Source: Rhizobium sp. CG5
Lineage (GTDB): Bacteria; Pseudomonadota; Alphaproteobacteria; Rhizobiales; Rhizobiaceae
Assembly: GCF_023701945.1 (NCBI RefSeq)
Contig: NZ_JABAEF010000026.1
Location: 1-64,000 of the forward strand
Length of the DNA stretch: 64,000 nt
Reading direction: 5' to 3'
This document shows positions 9,188-16,824 of the stretch, one piece after another; position 1 is the stretch's first letter; each line of letters starts with the position of its first letter. The position numbers and the translations under genes are program-made. The notes below the pieces were generated by a model. The model did not search any database. It was given only the letters and a program-made list of their open reading frames with translations, and was not told the DNA's origin.

Positions 9188-9469
9188 CTACGCTCCTGCC
9201 AAAACGGCAGCATCGTCGAGCTTCTTCTCGCAAAACAACGCCAATGTGTTCAGGTCACGAAAATTGGTTTGAACATCGTCGCTGTATAGGTCGATCTGAA
9301 GATCGAACAGAATCTCGACCATTTCGACAAACTCGAGCGCGCGCAGGCTGTCAAAGTTGAGCTCTGCGATTTGTATAAAAGGGATATCAGCGGCGTCGTC
9401 AGCAATTGAAATACTGAAGTTATCGGTTATCCCTTGTGTGAGAGCTTTTCTAATCAGTTCAATCTCCAT
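9188..9469 (-). CDS. acyl carrier protein
   Basis: 93 residues, acidic, with the phosphopantetheine-attachment motif FDSLRALEFVEM: Ser41 is preceded by Asp as in ACP/PCP domains. The ATG begins directly after the TAG of the tautomerase gene. As a stand-alone carrier between two adenylate-forming ligases and without any ketosynthase or condensation domain in the window, it probably carries a single activated acid for tailoring rather than serving a polyketide or peptide assembly line (inference). An 80-bp gap separates it from the downstream ligase gene. Confidence 0.85.
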   Translation of the reverse strand: MEIELIRKALTQGITDNFSISIADDAADIPFIQIAELNFDSLRALEFVEMVEILFDLQIDLYSDDVQTNFRDLNTLALFCEKKLDDAAVLAGA

Positions 9470-9859
9470 CTAGGCCACCCCTTGTTGGCGAGAATTTTCT
9501 GATGTCACATTGAGAAAATCATCCGGATTGACAGGTGCGAGGCCGACAAAGATGTATTCGTAGGACAATCCGTCCGCGAAGATTTCTCTCGTTTTTTCAA
9601 GAATTTCTCGCCTCCACTCTTTCGGTCGTTTCTGCGAAACTTCGATCGTCACTGAAGCAAAATTCCCGCTGATGCTCGGGCTGCGGTCGGCTAGTGACAA
9701 TGGACCAGGATAAACATCCGACAGTTCTATGTGCTGCCAGATGAAGAGAAGGTGAGATAGCTTCACTCCCGAGCGACCGAAAACCACTGTAAGTCGACGC
9801 GTGATTTCCCGACGCTTCTGGGGTTCAGCGATGTTGCTAACAATGCGAACGGTTGGCAT
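9470..9859 (-). CDS. tautomerase-superfamily protein (Pro-1 type)
   Basis: 129 residues beginning MPTVRIVSN: after Met removal Pro is the first residue, the catalytic general base of 4-oxalocrotonate tautomerase, CHMI and MIF families. The pattern (beta strand, then EPQKRREITRRLTVVFGRSGV helix, then a second beta-alpha-beta unit from about residue 60) fits a two-repeat member of about 120-130 residues. Members catalyse keto-enol tautomerisation, dehalogenation or cyclisation. It sits between the toroid-protein gene (11 bp) and the ACP gene (0 bp). Confidence 0.78.
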   Translation of the reverse strand: MPTVRIVSNIAEPQKRREITRRLTVVFGRSGVKLSHLLFIWQHIELSDVYPGPLSLADRSPSISGNFASVTIEVSQKRPKEWRREILEKTREIFADGLSYEYIFVGLAPVNPDDFLNVTSENSRQQGVA

Positions 9860-9870
9860 TTCGCGCTCCT

Positions 9871-11625
9871 CTATAAAACCAACTCGGGAAGCCGAAACAG
9901 CGGCTCGCCGAGTTTCCGGGAAAGGAGCCCGTGTAGTGGAAGGATAAGCGGGTCTTGCCGCGAGGCACCAAGCGGTGTCCAGCCGATGTATCCCTCACGG
10001 GTGATCAGCCGATCCAGGAAGCGTGAAATTTGCGCGGGAATTTCAAGACCGTTCGCCTGCAAGGCCAACACCGTTTGATAAGTAGCATATAGAGTAGGCG
10101 GACCGCCGAGTTGCTCGACATAACCGGACAACCGCATCCGCCGTGGCAGATGTTGCACCAGCGAAAGCCCGCCGTCCCTATCGCCGAGCTTGACAAGCAG
10201 CCGCGAGGCCTGCGCAGTTGACGATGTGGTGATGGGACCGTTGGGTACATTGGACCCAAGTCCTTCACGGATGCAGTTCCGGACGAACGATGTCAACCGC
10301 GCAACATCGACATGTTCGGCGAAAGGTTGTCCAAGAGATTCGAGGGCAGAAATAGCAGCGCTGGTTGACACGAGATCGGAGCCGCGACCTTGCCAGTAGC
10401 CAAACCCACCGTCCGGATTTTGTAGTCTCGAGATCCAGTTCGAGAGGCGTCCGGTGTCAGAAAACCGCCGTCCAGCATGGGCAAGAGCGACTGTCGCCCA
10501 AAGAGAGCAGCGGATTTCAGCACCCCGGCCCGGCATGTACATGATGCCGTCTTCCCAGGGCATATGCGCCCTTTGAAGCCACGCACTCAATTGCTCAACG
10601 CTATCGGTCTCTGCTTTGTTTACAGCTGAGAAAAGCGCTGATGCTGTCGTGAGCGCGTCACCGGCCGCTGACGGCTGCCGATATGTGTACCCGGCACCAT
10701 CGACTGAAAAACTCTCGATTGCGCGCTGCACACGGTCCTTCTGACTGTCTTTGATCGTAACGTTCAGAGCTTGAAGAGCGCCAACAGCTGAGAAGTTTGC
10801 CCAAACATCAGATACTTCGTAATCCTCCCAACGCGCAAAACCTTCGGGCCGTTGGCGCTGGACGATCCAATTTTCGCATGCTTCTGGCTCCGAGGGCTGC
10901 CAGTTCTGTATTGTTAGTGCCTTTGTCGCCCTAAAGGTTGCCCACAGGCATGGAGTATATTCAGGCGAAAAACGAAATCCGCCGGACGGCGCCTGTTGCG
11001 ACCGCAGCCAGCCGAGGAGGCGCTCATCATCCCATTTGACGTCGTGATCGAGCCCTGCTGCATGCTTTGCGTGTATCGCATAGTATGCGGCCCTTGTGTC
11101 GGTTTCCGCCGTCGCGATGTTCCAGGCAAGCCCGCCATCACCACGCTGAAGCCCTGAGAGCCAATCAGCTAACCTATGCCGGTTTGGAACCGGAAGCTGT
11201 AGTATCTCCTTGAAAACCCGGGTCGCATAATAGGTCGCCCAGACGTCTGCAGTCTGCCCCGGCATCATTGCAAAAGCGCCATCCTTGTCCTGAAGCGACG
11301 AAATCCATTCCACGAAAGGTTCGGTGGGGGCAACGGAATGGCCGATGTCAGCAAGCGTTTGACTGCAATAGAACGTTGCCCAAATGTCCGATGCGAGGCC
11401 GCGCTGCCATGAGAAGCTTCCGTCGGGATTCTGGCACGAATGAAGATATCCGGCGACGTGTTCGCGCTTTGCCAAATCAGGCAACCGGCCAATCCAACGC
11501 AGAGTACGAGTAGCCGCATAGGTGGCCCATAAGTCAGAGCCGAAAGTTCCAGCGCCGCCGTCAGCCGTCCTCAGAAATTCATAGGGCGGCGGAACGACCG
11601 CAGCTTGAGAGACCGCTACACTCAT
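9871..11625 (-). CDS. prenyltransferase/squalene-oxidase-repeat (alpha-alpha toroid) protein, terpene-cyclase-like
   Basis: 584 residues built from a repeat of about 48 residues. Each unit pairs a QW-like motif (QNPDGSFSW, QDKDGAFA, QRGDGGLAW, QNPDGGFGYW) with an [S/A]D-[LIV]-WAT segment; Trp-Ala-Thr or Asn occurs at about 33, 82, 129, 228, 275 and 376, with degenerate copies near 178, 323 and 417. This is the fold of squalene-hopene cyclases, class II diterpene cyclases and protein-prenyltransferase beta subunits. No DxDD class II motif is present; ETDTRAAYY near 174-182 is the closest match. A classical protonation-initiated cyclase is therefore doubtful. Its ATG overlaps the stop of the PaaK-like gene. 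Confidence 0.8.
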   Translation of the reverse strand: MSVAVSQAAVVPPPYEFLRTADGGAGTFGSDLWATYAATRTLRWIGRLPDLAKREHVAGYLHSCQNPDGSFSWQRGLASDIWATFYCSQTLADIGHSVAPTEPFVEWISSLQDKDGAFAMMPGQTADVWATYYATRVFKEILQLPVPNRHRLADWLSGLQRGDGGLAWNIATAETDTRAAYYAIHAKHAAGLDHDVKWDDERLLGWLRSQQAPSGGFRFSPEYTPCLWATFRATKALTIQNWQPSEPEACENWIVQRQRPEGFARWEDYEVSDVWANFSAVGALQALNVTIKDSQKDRVQRAIESFSVDGAGYTYRQPSAAGDALTTASALFSAVNKAETDSVEQLSAWLQRAHMPWEDGIMYMPGRGAEIRCSLWATVALAHAGRRFSDTGRLSNWISRLQNPDGGFGYWQGRGSDLVSTSAAISALESLGQPFAEHVDVARLTSFVRNCIREGLGSNVPNGPITTSSTAQASRLLVKLGDRDGGLSLVQHLPRRMRLSGYVEQLGGPPTLYATYQTVLALQANGLEIPAQISRFLDRLITREGYIGWTPLGASRQDPLILPLHGLLSRKLGEPLFRLPELVL

Positions 11626-12920
11626 TTGCGTGCCTCCAAGATATTCGAGCGTTTCCAGTTTTTTAGACCAGCTCCGCTCTTTGTTGTAATCGGCAGCTGG
11701 CTGACGACCTCAACACGGACGTCGATACCGGCATCACCAAGTATACGGGTCGCATGCTGCATGATATGGTCGGTGGAAGAACCATCCGGCATTTGTTCAA
11801 CGATCACCCGCGTGACCGATCCCTCTGCCATATCCAGCAAGTAACCTGTCACGTCTGGGATCTTGTAGATGTGGTTCTCTATGTCACCGGCGAGATAAGG
11901 CACATCCTTGATGAGGATCGCCTCCTCTTTTCGGCCAAGGACTTCCAGGCTGTGAAGGCCAGACTCTGGGGCCGTAATTGATACTGTGTCACCGGTTGCG
12001 ATGCGCAGCATAGGCCGCGCAAATCCATGGAGCGATGAGATGATGAGTTCTCCTCGCGTGCCCTCCGCAAGCGGTGAGACCTCACCGTCATCATTTCGTA
12101 GCTCGCATAAAAACGAGTATTCGAGGACATTGAGCCGCCCGTTTCGACCCGCTGCCGCGATTGTACCTGTCTCCGTCGACCCATAACTGGCATTGTAGAC
12201 TTCCGCCTGCCACCAATGGCCAAGTGAGCGCTTCAGGCTTTCTGTCACGACTTCGCCTGAAAGCATGATCTTGACGACACTGCTGGCAATATCATCAAAG
12301 CTCTTTCGCTGTCGAAGAACCCGTGTGAACTGCAACAGCGTGCCAGGTGCGCACCAAATGACGGTTGGTCGAAAATTTCGGAATAGGACTTCCATCCGAT
12401 CCCAGGAAACTATGCCCTGCGTAAACGGGTAGCACCGCACTGCGGCAGACCCGATGATCTCACAGCAACCCGCTATTAAGTCGCCGATGGGCGCTATATC
12501 CGACGGCAGCAGCACAATGGACCGATCCGACCGATCGACGACCTCGCCCCAAAGCAATGAGACGCCGACATAATTCCAGACAATATCCTCAAAAGTACGT
12601 TTGGTCGGCGTCGGAACGCCTGTGGTTCCTGACGTCTCATAGTATTTTATGATTGACGCCACATCGGCTGCGTCGAATGCCGAATAGAATTCCTTGAAAG
12701 TCCTTTTGTTGACCGGGGTGATCGAATCAAATTTGTGTTTTGTAAAATTACCGATATGCCGGTAGTGCTCGCTGCGAGATGCCCTGTCCCATGCGGACGA
12801 CAACCACTTGTCGGTTATCTCTCGGCGGAGATCTACATTGGTAGTGTTCCTGAATTGCAGGAGTTCATCGGCACATCGCCCGTGTAAATCGGAATGTTGA
12901 AATGGAAACGGGTAGCCCAC
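11622..12920 (-). CDS. PaaK/coenzyme F390 synthetase-like adenylate-forming ligase
   Basis: 432 residues, the length of phenylacetate-CoA ligases. Motifs visible: YETSGTTGVPTPTKRT (A3 loop, about 93-108), ASYGSTETG (A5), LRIATGDTVSI and a C-terminal small domain (GRKEEAILIKDVPYLAGDIE). The GTG start at 12920 has GGAGA eight bases upstream. It is the first gene of the operon running to 4547 and overlaps the toroid gene by 4 bp. PaaK-like enzymes activate aryl or small carboxylic acids as CoA or carrier thioesters; the substrate here is unknown. Confidence 0.85.
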   Translation of the reverse strand: MGYPFPFQHSDLHGRCADELLQFRNTTNVDLRREITDKWLSSAWDRASRSEHYRHIGNFTKHKFDSITPVNKRTFKEFYSAFDAADVASIIKYYETSGTTGVPTPTKRTFEDIVWNYVGVSLLWGEVVDRSDRSIVLLPSDIAPIGDLIAGCCEIIGSAAVRCYPFTQGIVSWDRMEVLFRNFRPTVIWCAPGTLLQFTRVLRQRKSFDDIASSVVKIMLSGEVVTESLKRSLGHWWQAEVYNASYGSTETGTIAAAGRNGRLNVLEYSFLCELRNDDGEVSPLAEGTRGELIISSLHGFARPMLRIATGDTVSITAPESGLHSLEVLGRKEEAILIKDVPYLAGDIENHIYKIPDVTGYLLDMAEGSVTRVIVEQMPDGSSTDHIMQHATRILGDAGIDVRVEVVSQLPITTKSGAGLKNWKRSNILEARK

Positions 12921-13052
12921 TGCATTTCTCCAATCTGGTTTAATCGGCTATTCAAGAAACTCCATATGCAAGTCTGTTAATTCGGCATCTACACGGTGCC
13001 TTGCCCGTCTCATGGGGCGCAAATTTTCCTAGCTACGATGATACTGCTGCGA

Positions 13053-13092
13053 CGCACAATCAATGCCAGAATTGTTATTGTGCGATGCAATA
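13053..13092. promoter_or_regulatory. inverted repeats, candidate operator upstream of the PaaK-toroid operon
   Basis: In the 321-bp gap upstream of the operon, CGCACAAT (13053-13060) is repeated inverted as ATTGTGCG (13077-13084). Overlapping this, ATTGTGCGATGCAAT (13077-13091) is a 15-bp palindrome of the T-N11-A type bound by LysR regulators, extended by one more pair on each side. It lies about 155 bp upstream of the GTG start. A LysR gene stands at the other end of the cluster (2559). Functional link is inference. The rest of 12921-13241 is AT-rich and holds no gene. Confidence 0.4.
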
Positions 13093-13241
13093 TATGGAAT
13101 GATTATAGGCGTTGATCTTTTTACGGCACTACGTACAGCCGTCCCAGCATCGCACCAGTCGTCGGGTCCGAAAGGCATATACTGACGATTGCGCCTGTAT
13201 CGCTTTCAGAACTGGGTCGGCCATTTGCTTGAATGTGCTGC

Positions 13242-13760
13242 TCACGGGCGTGTAGAAAAGCCAAACCTGCTCATTGTGTCAGATGTGCAGGGTTGGACAA
13301 CGCTCGACGGCGACCCCAGAGTTGCCGTGGACTGGACCTCGGTTGATTTCGCCCCATCGCAAATGTAGCCAAGATTACCGGGGAGCGCACATACGGCATC
13401 GCTCAGCCGGAGCATGCGCAGAGAACCGGTGATGTAATTTAGGCAACCTGGAAACTCCCGTGCCAACACCTTCGGAGCCTCATCGACGGCCGGATTGATG
13501 GCGTTGTCGGAGCAGATAAACAAGCGGTCGGCTCCCCGCTCTAGCCAGAGTGACTGATCCGAGAACTTTCGCTTAAGATCTGCAAGATTGCCGCTGGGGC
13601 ATCCCAACGTTGTCTGAAAATCGATCTTGATATGTGGCGCACTGCCGAATTCACGTCCGAACCACTCATTAAAACGTTCGACACCTAGCCCGATGTACTC
13701 CGAGCAAACCGCTCCCAATATGAACCCACCCACTCCCCAGGCCGTTGTCCTGATGCTCAT
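13242..13760 (-). CDS. hypothetical membrane-anchored protein, 172 aa
   Basis: The ATG at 13760 overlaps the TGA of the upstream gene (ATGA), so this start is preferred over the longer frame. Residues 5-28 (TTAWGVGGFILGAVCSEYIGL) form one N-terminal membrane helix; the remainder is soluble with several Cys residues (positions in TTLGCPSGN, FICSDN, FPGCLN, AVCALPG, YICDGA), suggesting a disulfide-containing periplasmic domain. No family recognised. Translationally coupled to the secreted protein encoded upstream, so the two probably work together. Confidence 0.6.
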   Translation of the reverse strand: MSIRTTAWGVGGFILGAVCSEYIGLGVERFNEWFGREFGSAPHIKIDFQTTLGCPSGNLADLKRKFSDQSLWLERGADRLFICSDNAINPAVDEAPKVLAREFPGCLNYITGSLRMLRLSDAVCALPGNLGYICDGAKSTEVQSTATLGSPSSVVQPCTSDTMSRFGFSTRP

Positions 13761-14311
13761 GGCGCTGGGGCAACCATATAGACGATACGAGCCCCCTCTA
13801 CCGGGATTTCCAGCCTTAGCCATCCGCTAGCTTCGCTTATGCGGCACACAACACCGCCCTTGCCATCCTGAACAAACCCGCGTTTTTGCCCAGCGAATGC
13901 AGTCACACAATTGGCAACGAGATCGTCATTCTCCTTCAATAGGCTGGCGACAATGTCGGTTGCCTGGTTCAGATTGACGATGCTGCCCTCCACCTCCGAC
14001 ATTTTGATGAAATTGTCGAACCTACTGCGCAGGATATCCACCAATCCAGGCGGGCTGTCGGCATTACCTAGAAGTTCAGCCGAGGTAGAGTGAGGGCCCT
14101 GAATACTCTCCACTGCTATATCGCACCAGTTCTGGTCACGGACCTCAGTCGACCAACATGCCGCTGCGTTTTTTACCCACGCACCGTCCTCAGGTGGATC
14201 GTCCGGATTAAGATTGCAGGTACACTTCTCGCGAGTCGGATTTTCCGCCCCTGCCTCGCCTACCGGCCCCGCCAAGAACGAGATTGCTATCAGCAGGTAC
14301 AGTAACCGCAT
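13757..14311 (-). CDS. hypothetical secreted protein, 184 aa
   Basis: A clear signal peptide (MRLLYLLIAISFLAGPVGEAGA) precedes a Cys-containing mature domain (REKCTCNLNPDD; AACWSTEV; NWCDIAVES; NCVTAFAG; VVCRISEAS), about six cysteines in all, consistent with a disulfide-stabilised periplasmic protein. No known domain recognised. First gene of a two-gene unit with the membrane-anchored protein. The gap 14312-14520 upstream contains nothing I can identify apart from the probable promoter. Confidence 0.65.
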   Translation of the reverse strand: MRLLYLLIAISFLAGPVGEAGAENPTREKCTCNLNPDDPPEDGAWVKNAAACWSTEVRDQNWCDIAVESIQGPHSTSAELLGNADSPPGLVDILRSRFDNFIKMSEVEGSIVNLNQATDIVASLLKENDDLVANCVTAFAGQKRGFVQDGKGGVVCRISEASGWLRLEIPVEGARIVYMVAPAP

Positions 14312-14520
14312 GTCCTTGCCCCCAAACCAAGACCAATCCTACAAGGAACGCTTGCAAACACAACGTGCTAAAATGCCCGCGCGAAGGATCAAAACAACAA
14401 ACAGCGCTGCCTGTTAAGCAACCAGGTTAGCCCGCGCTTTGCCTTCATTTCGAAGCTGGAAATGCGGTGGGTTGTTCCAAGATTGTCACCTTGGGCTGCA
14501 TTTCGTCGGCACCGTGTCCG

Positions 14521-14932
14521 CTCGACCGCGTCAATCGCCACTTCAAGGCTCCCGCGCCGAACATGCTGTGGTTATCACGACCGACGGCCCGTCCATCGCG
14601 GCGGGTTCATCCACCATTCTGATCGCGGCGTGCAATATGTGTCGATCAAGTATTCCGAGCGACTGGCGGAAGCTGGCATCGAGCCTTCCGTCGGAAGTGT
14701 TGGCGACTCCTACGACAATGCTCTCGCCGAAACGATCAACGGCCTTTACAAGGCCGAGGTCATCCATCGCCGGGGACCATAGCGCAACTTCGAAGCCGTG
14801 GAGTTCGCCACACTCGAATGGGTGGATTGGTTCAACCACCGCCGTCTTCTGGAACCCATCGGAAACATCCCGCCAGCCGAGGCCGAAGACCGACATTACG
14901 CCATGCTGAAAGCGCCAGCCATGGCCGCATAA
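14521..14932 (+). pseudogene. decayed IS3-family transposase OrfB
   Basis: The first part (from 14521) reads LDRVNRHFKAPAPNMLWLS, the usual OrfB segment before the catalytic core. It then jumps, with a frame change near 14578-14590, to RRPVHRGGFIHHSDRG and continues through SIKYSERLAEAGIEPSVGSVGDSYDNALAETINGLYKAEV. The region between, including the first catalytic Asp, is deleted. A TAG at 14780-14782 replaces the Trp of RRGPW, after which the frame continues to the normal end NIPPAEAEDRHYAML...MAA. Three lesions show an old, inactive element. Confidence 0.85.
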
Positions 14933-15000
14933 CTTAAACCAACGGTCTCCGGCAAATCCGGCGCGGTTCAGGTTGTTTCCTAGCGCAAGCCTGACGTCTG

Positions 15001-15477
15001 TCAACGGGCCTTAAGCGGTCCGTTGTTATTGAGAAAATGTTTGGGAATCTCGGTTGGCTGATGCCTTGGGGACTGACATAGTCCATGATCCGCCAGGACG
15101 GAAATGACCCGACAATTGACAACCTTGTCGTGGTGACATTCCCCGATCATTCGTTTGAGTTCGACCTGCAGCGCCTGAAGCTGTGAGATACGCTTTTCGA
15201 CTTCGATCAGATGTGCCCTGGCGATGGCGTCCGCCTCCACGCAGGAGGAGTTCGGGACCTCCGTCAGGTGCAGGAGATCACGGATTGCTTCGACTTCGAA
15301 ACCGAGATCTCGCGCATGGCGGATGAAGCGCAGCCTGTCCACGGCGGAACGCTCATAGGATCGGCGGTTGCCCTCGGTGCGGGAGACAGCCGGCATCAGC
15401 CCGATCGTCTCGTAATAGCGGATCGTTGGGATCTTGACCTGGGCCTGCTTCGACAGCTCTCCGATGGTGATAGTCAT
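15001..15477 (-). CDS. MerR-family regulator, heavy-metal type
   Basis: 158 residues. N-terminal MerR winged helix (MTITIGELSKQAQVKIPTIR, residues 1-70), a dimerisation helix (about 80-120) and a C-terminal Cys-rich tail: Cys in PNSSCVEAD, CHHDK, VNCRVI and HGLCQS. This pattern matches Cd/Pb/Zn-sensing MerR proteins (CadR/ZntR-like). It lies 21 bp after the His-tailed MFS exporter gene, so it is probably transcribed with it, an unusual arrangement because most metal MerR genes are divergent from their targets. The ZntA-type ATPase at 29.5 kb could be another target. Confidence 0.88.
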   Translation of the reverse strand: MTITIGELSKQAQVKIPTIRYYETIGLMPAVSRTEGNRRSYERSAVDRLRFIRHARDLGFEVEAIRDLLHLTEVPNSSCVEADAIARAHLIEVEKRISQLQALQVELKRMIGECHHDKVVNCRVISVLADHGLCQSPRHQPTEIPKHFLNNNGPLKAR

Positions 15478-15498
15478 GTGTTCTCCGTCTTTCGATGA

Positions 15499-16824
15499 TC
15501 AATCCGATGCCTTGGGCCAGGAAGTATGAAGGTCGTCAATCACGAAACGATGGCTGTGCCGATACGCCGAAACCGAGATGCCGGAAGCAAGGTGTGGGTG
15601 ATCTGGCGGAAGATCCGCATGGGAGTGTTCCAGAACCTCCGGATCGTCGGCCGGCCACAGGACAACGGCAAGCATGAAGGCGAGCAGGCTGATGGCACCA
15701 AGCGCCGCCGCGGCAAGACTGACGCCGAGGAGCGCCGTTAGTCCACCGACCAGGGCATAGCCTGCCAGCCAGCAGAGATGCGATTGCATGACCTGCGTCG
15801 CGAAAAGACGCGGTAGACCGTCATAAGACGCCGATCGGCGAACAATCCTGCTCGCTGCGATCAATGAGAGGCTGTACCCGGCCCCCATTACCAGCCAAAG
15901 GGGCAGCAGTGCTGCCAGACCCTGCGTAATCGATTCGGCAAAAGTCAAAGCAGCCATGATGGCGCTTGCTCCAAGTATAGCAGTCCTGTCGGCGATCCTG
16001 CCGAGCAAGCGCGGCGAGACAATGGAGGAGGTCGCGGCACCGATACCGAAGGCGGCATAGGCAATTGCGGTATAGCGCTCGGAAAGGCCAAATTTGCCCT
16101 GCACCAGAACGACGGTATTGAGGAAGATCGTCGCGGCAGCGATGGCGACGGCGAGATCCGCGAAAACGAGGCCGCGCAGCCTCGGCGTCGCCAGATAGAT
16201 GCGTATGCCGTCGAGCGCGGCGCGCCAGGGCGCGGTTTTGACTTGATCCACCGACCGTTTCGGCACCAAGGCCCCGGACAGGATCAGTGCCGCGATCACG
16301 AAGCCGCCGATGGTGAAGAAGAAAAGGCTTGAGGGGCTGACCGTCATCAGCAGCAGGCCCGCGATCATCGGGCTGACGAGCTGTTCCATCGAATAGGAAA
16401 GACGCGTCATGCCGACCGCTCGGGTGAATTCCTCCTCCTCGGGAAAGACGTCGCTGGTCACAGCCTGCATGAGAGGCACGAAGGCGGCCGTGGCGGCATG
16501 CATCAGAAAGACGAGTATGGTCGCTTGCCAGACGCTGTCGGAAAAGGGCAGGAAGGACACGACCACCGCCCTGAACAGACAGAGACCGATCAGGAGGAGG
16601 CGTCGATCCGTTTTCTGACCGAACCCAGCTGAGAGCGGCGCGATCGTGATGAAGGCCAGCATCTTCAGGATATAGAAGAGACCGATCAGAGCGCTAGCCT
16701 GATCTCCGGCCAGCGTGAAGGCGAAATAGGCGAGGCCGACAATGGTGATGCCGTTGCCCAGGAGGCCCAGCGTCTGGCCGCCGAACAGGAGCACGAAAGT
16801 CCGGTTGCCGAAGATCCCGCTCAT
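15499..16824 (-). CDS. MFS transporter with His-rich C-terminal tail, putative metal exporter
   Basis: 441 residues with about 12 transmembrane helices (MFS fold; for example NRTFVLLFGGQTLGLLGNGI at the start). After the last helix comes a tail of about 45 residues rich in His and Asp (HSHADLPPDHPHL; YRHSHRFVIDDLH), a likely metal-binding segment. With the metal-type MerR gene just downstream, efflux of a divalent metal or metal complex is the simplest role. The start overlaps the stop of the GntR-GNAT gene (ATGA), tying this exporter to the regulator of the divergent catabolic operon. Confidence 0.85.
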   Translation of the reverse strand: MSGIFGNRTFVLLFGGQTLGLLGNGITIVGLAYFAFTLAGDQASALIGLFYILKMLAFITIAPLSAGFGQKTDRRLLLIGLCLFRAVVVSFLPFSDSVWQATILVFLMHAATAAFVPLMQAVTSDVFPEEEEFTRAVGMTRLSYSMEQLVSPMIAGLLLMTVSPSSLFFFTIGGFVIAALILSGALVPKRSVDQVKTAPWRAALDGIRIYLATPRLRGLVFADLAVAIAAATIFLNTVVLVQGKFGLSERYTAIAYAAFGIGAATSSIVSPRLLGRIADRTAILGASAIMAALTFAESITQGLAALLPLWLVMGAGYSLSLIAASRIVRRSASYDGLPRLFATQVMQSHLCWLAGYALVGGLTALLGVSLAAAALGAISLLAFMLAVVLWPADDPEVLEHSHADLPPDHPHLASGISVSAYRHSHRFVIDDLHTSWPKASD

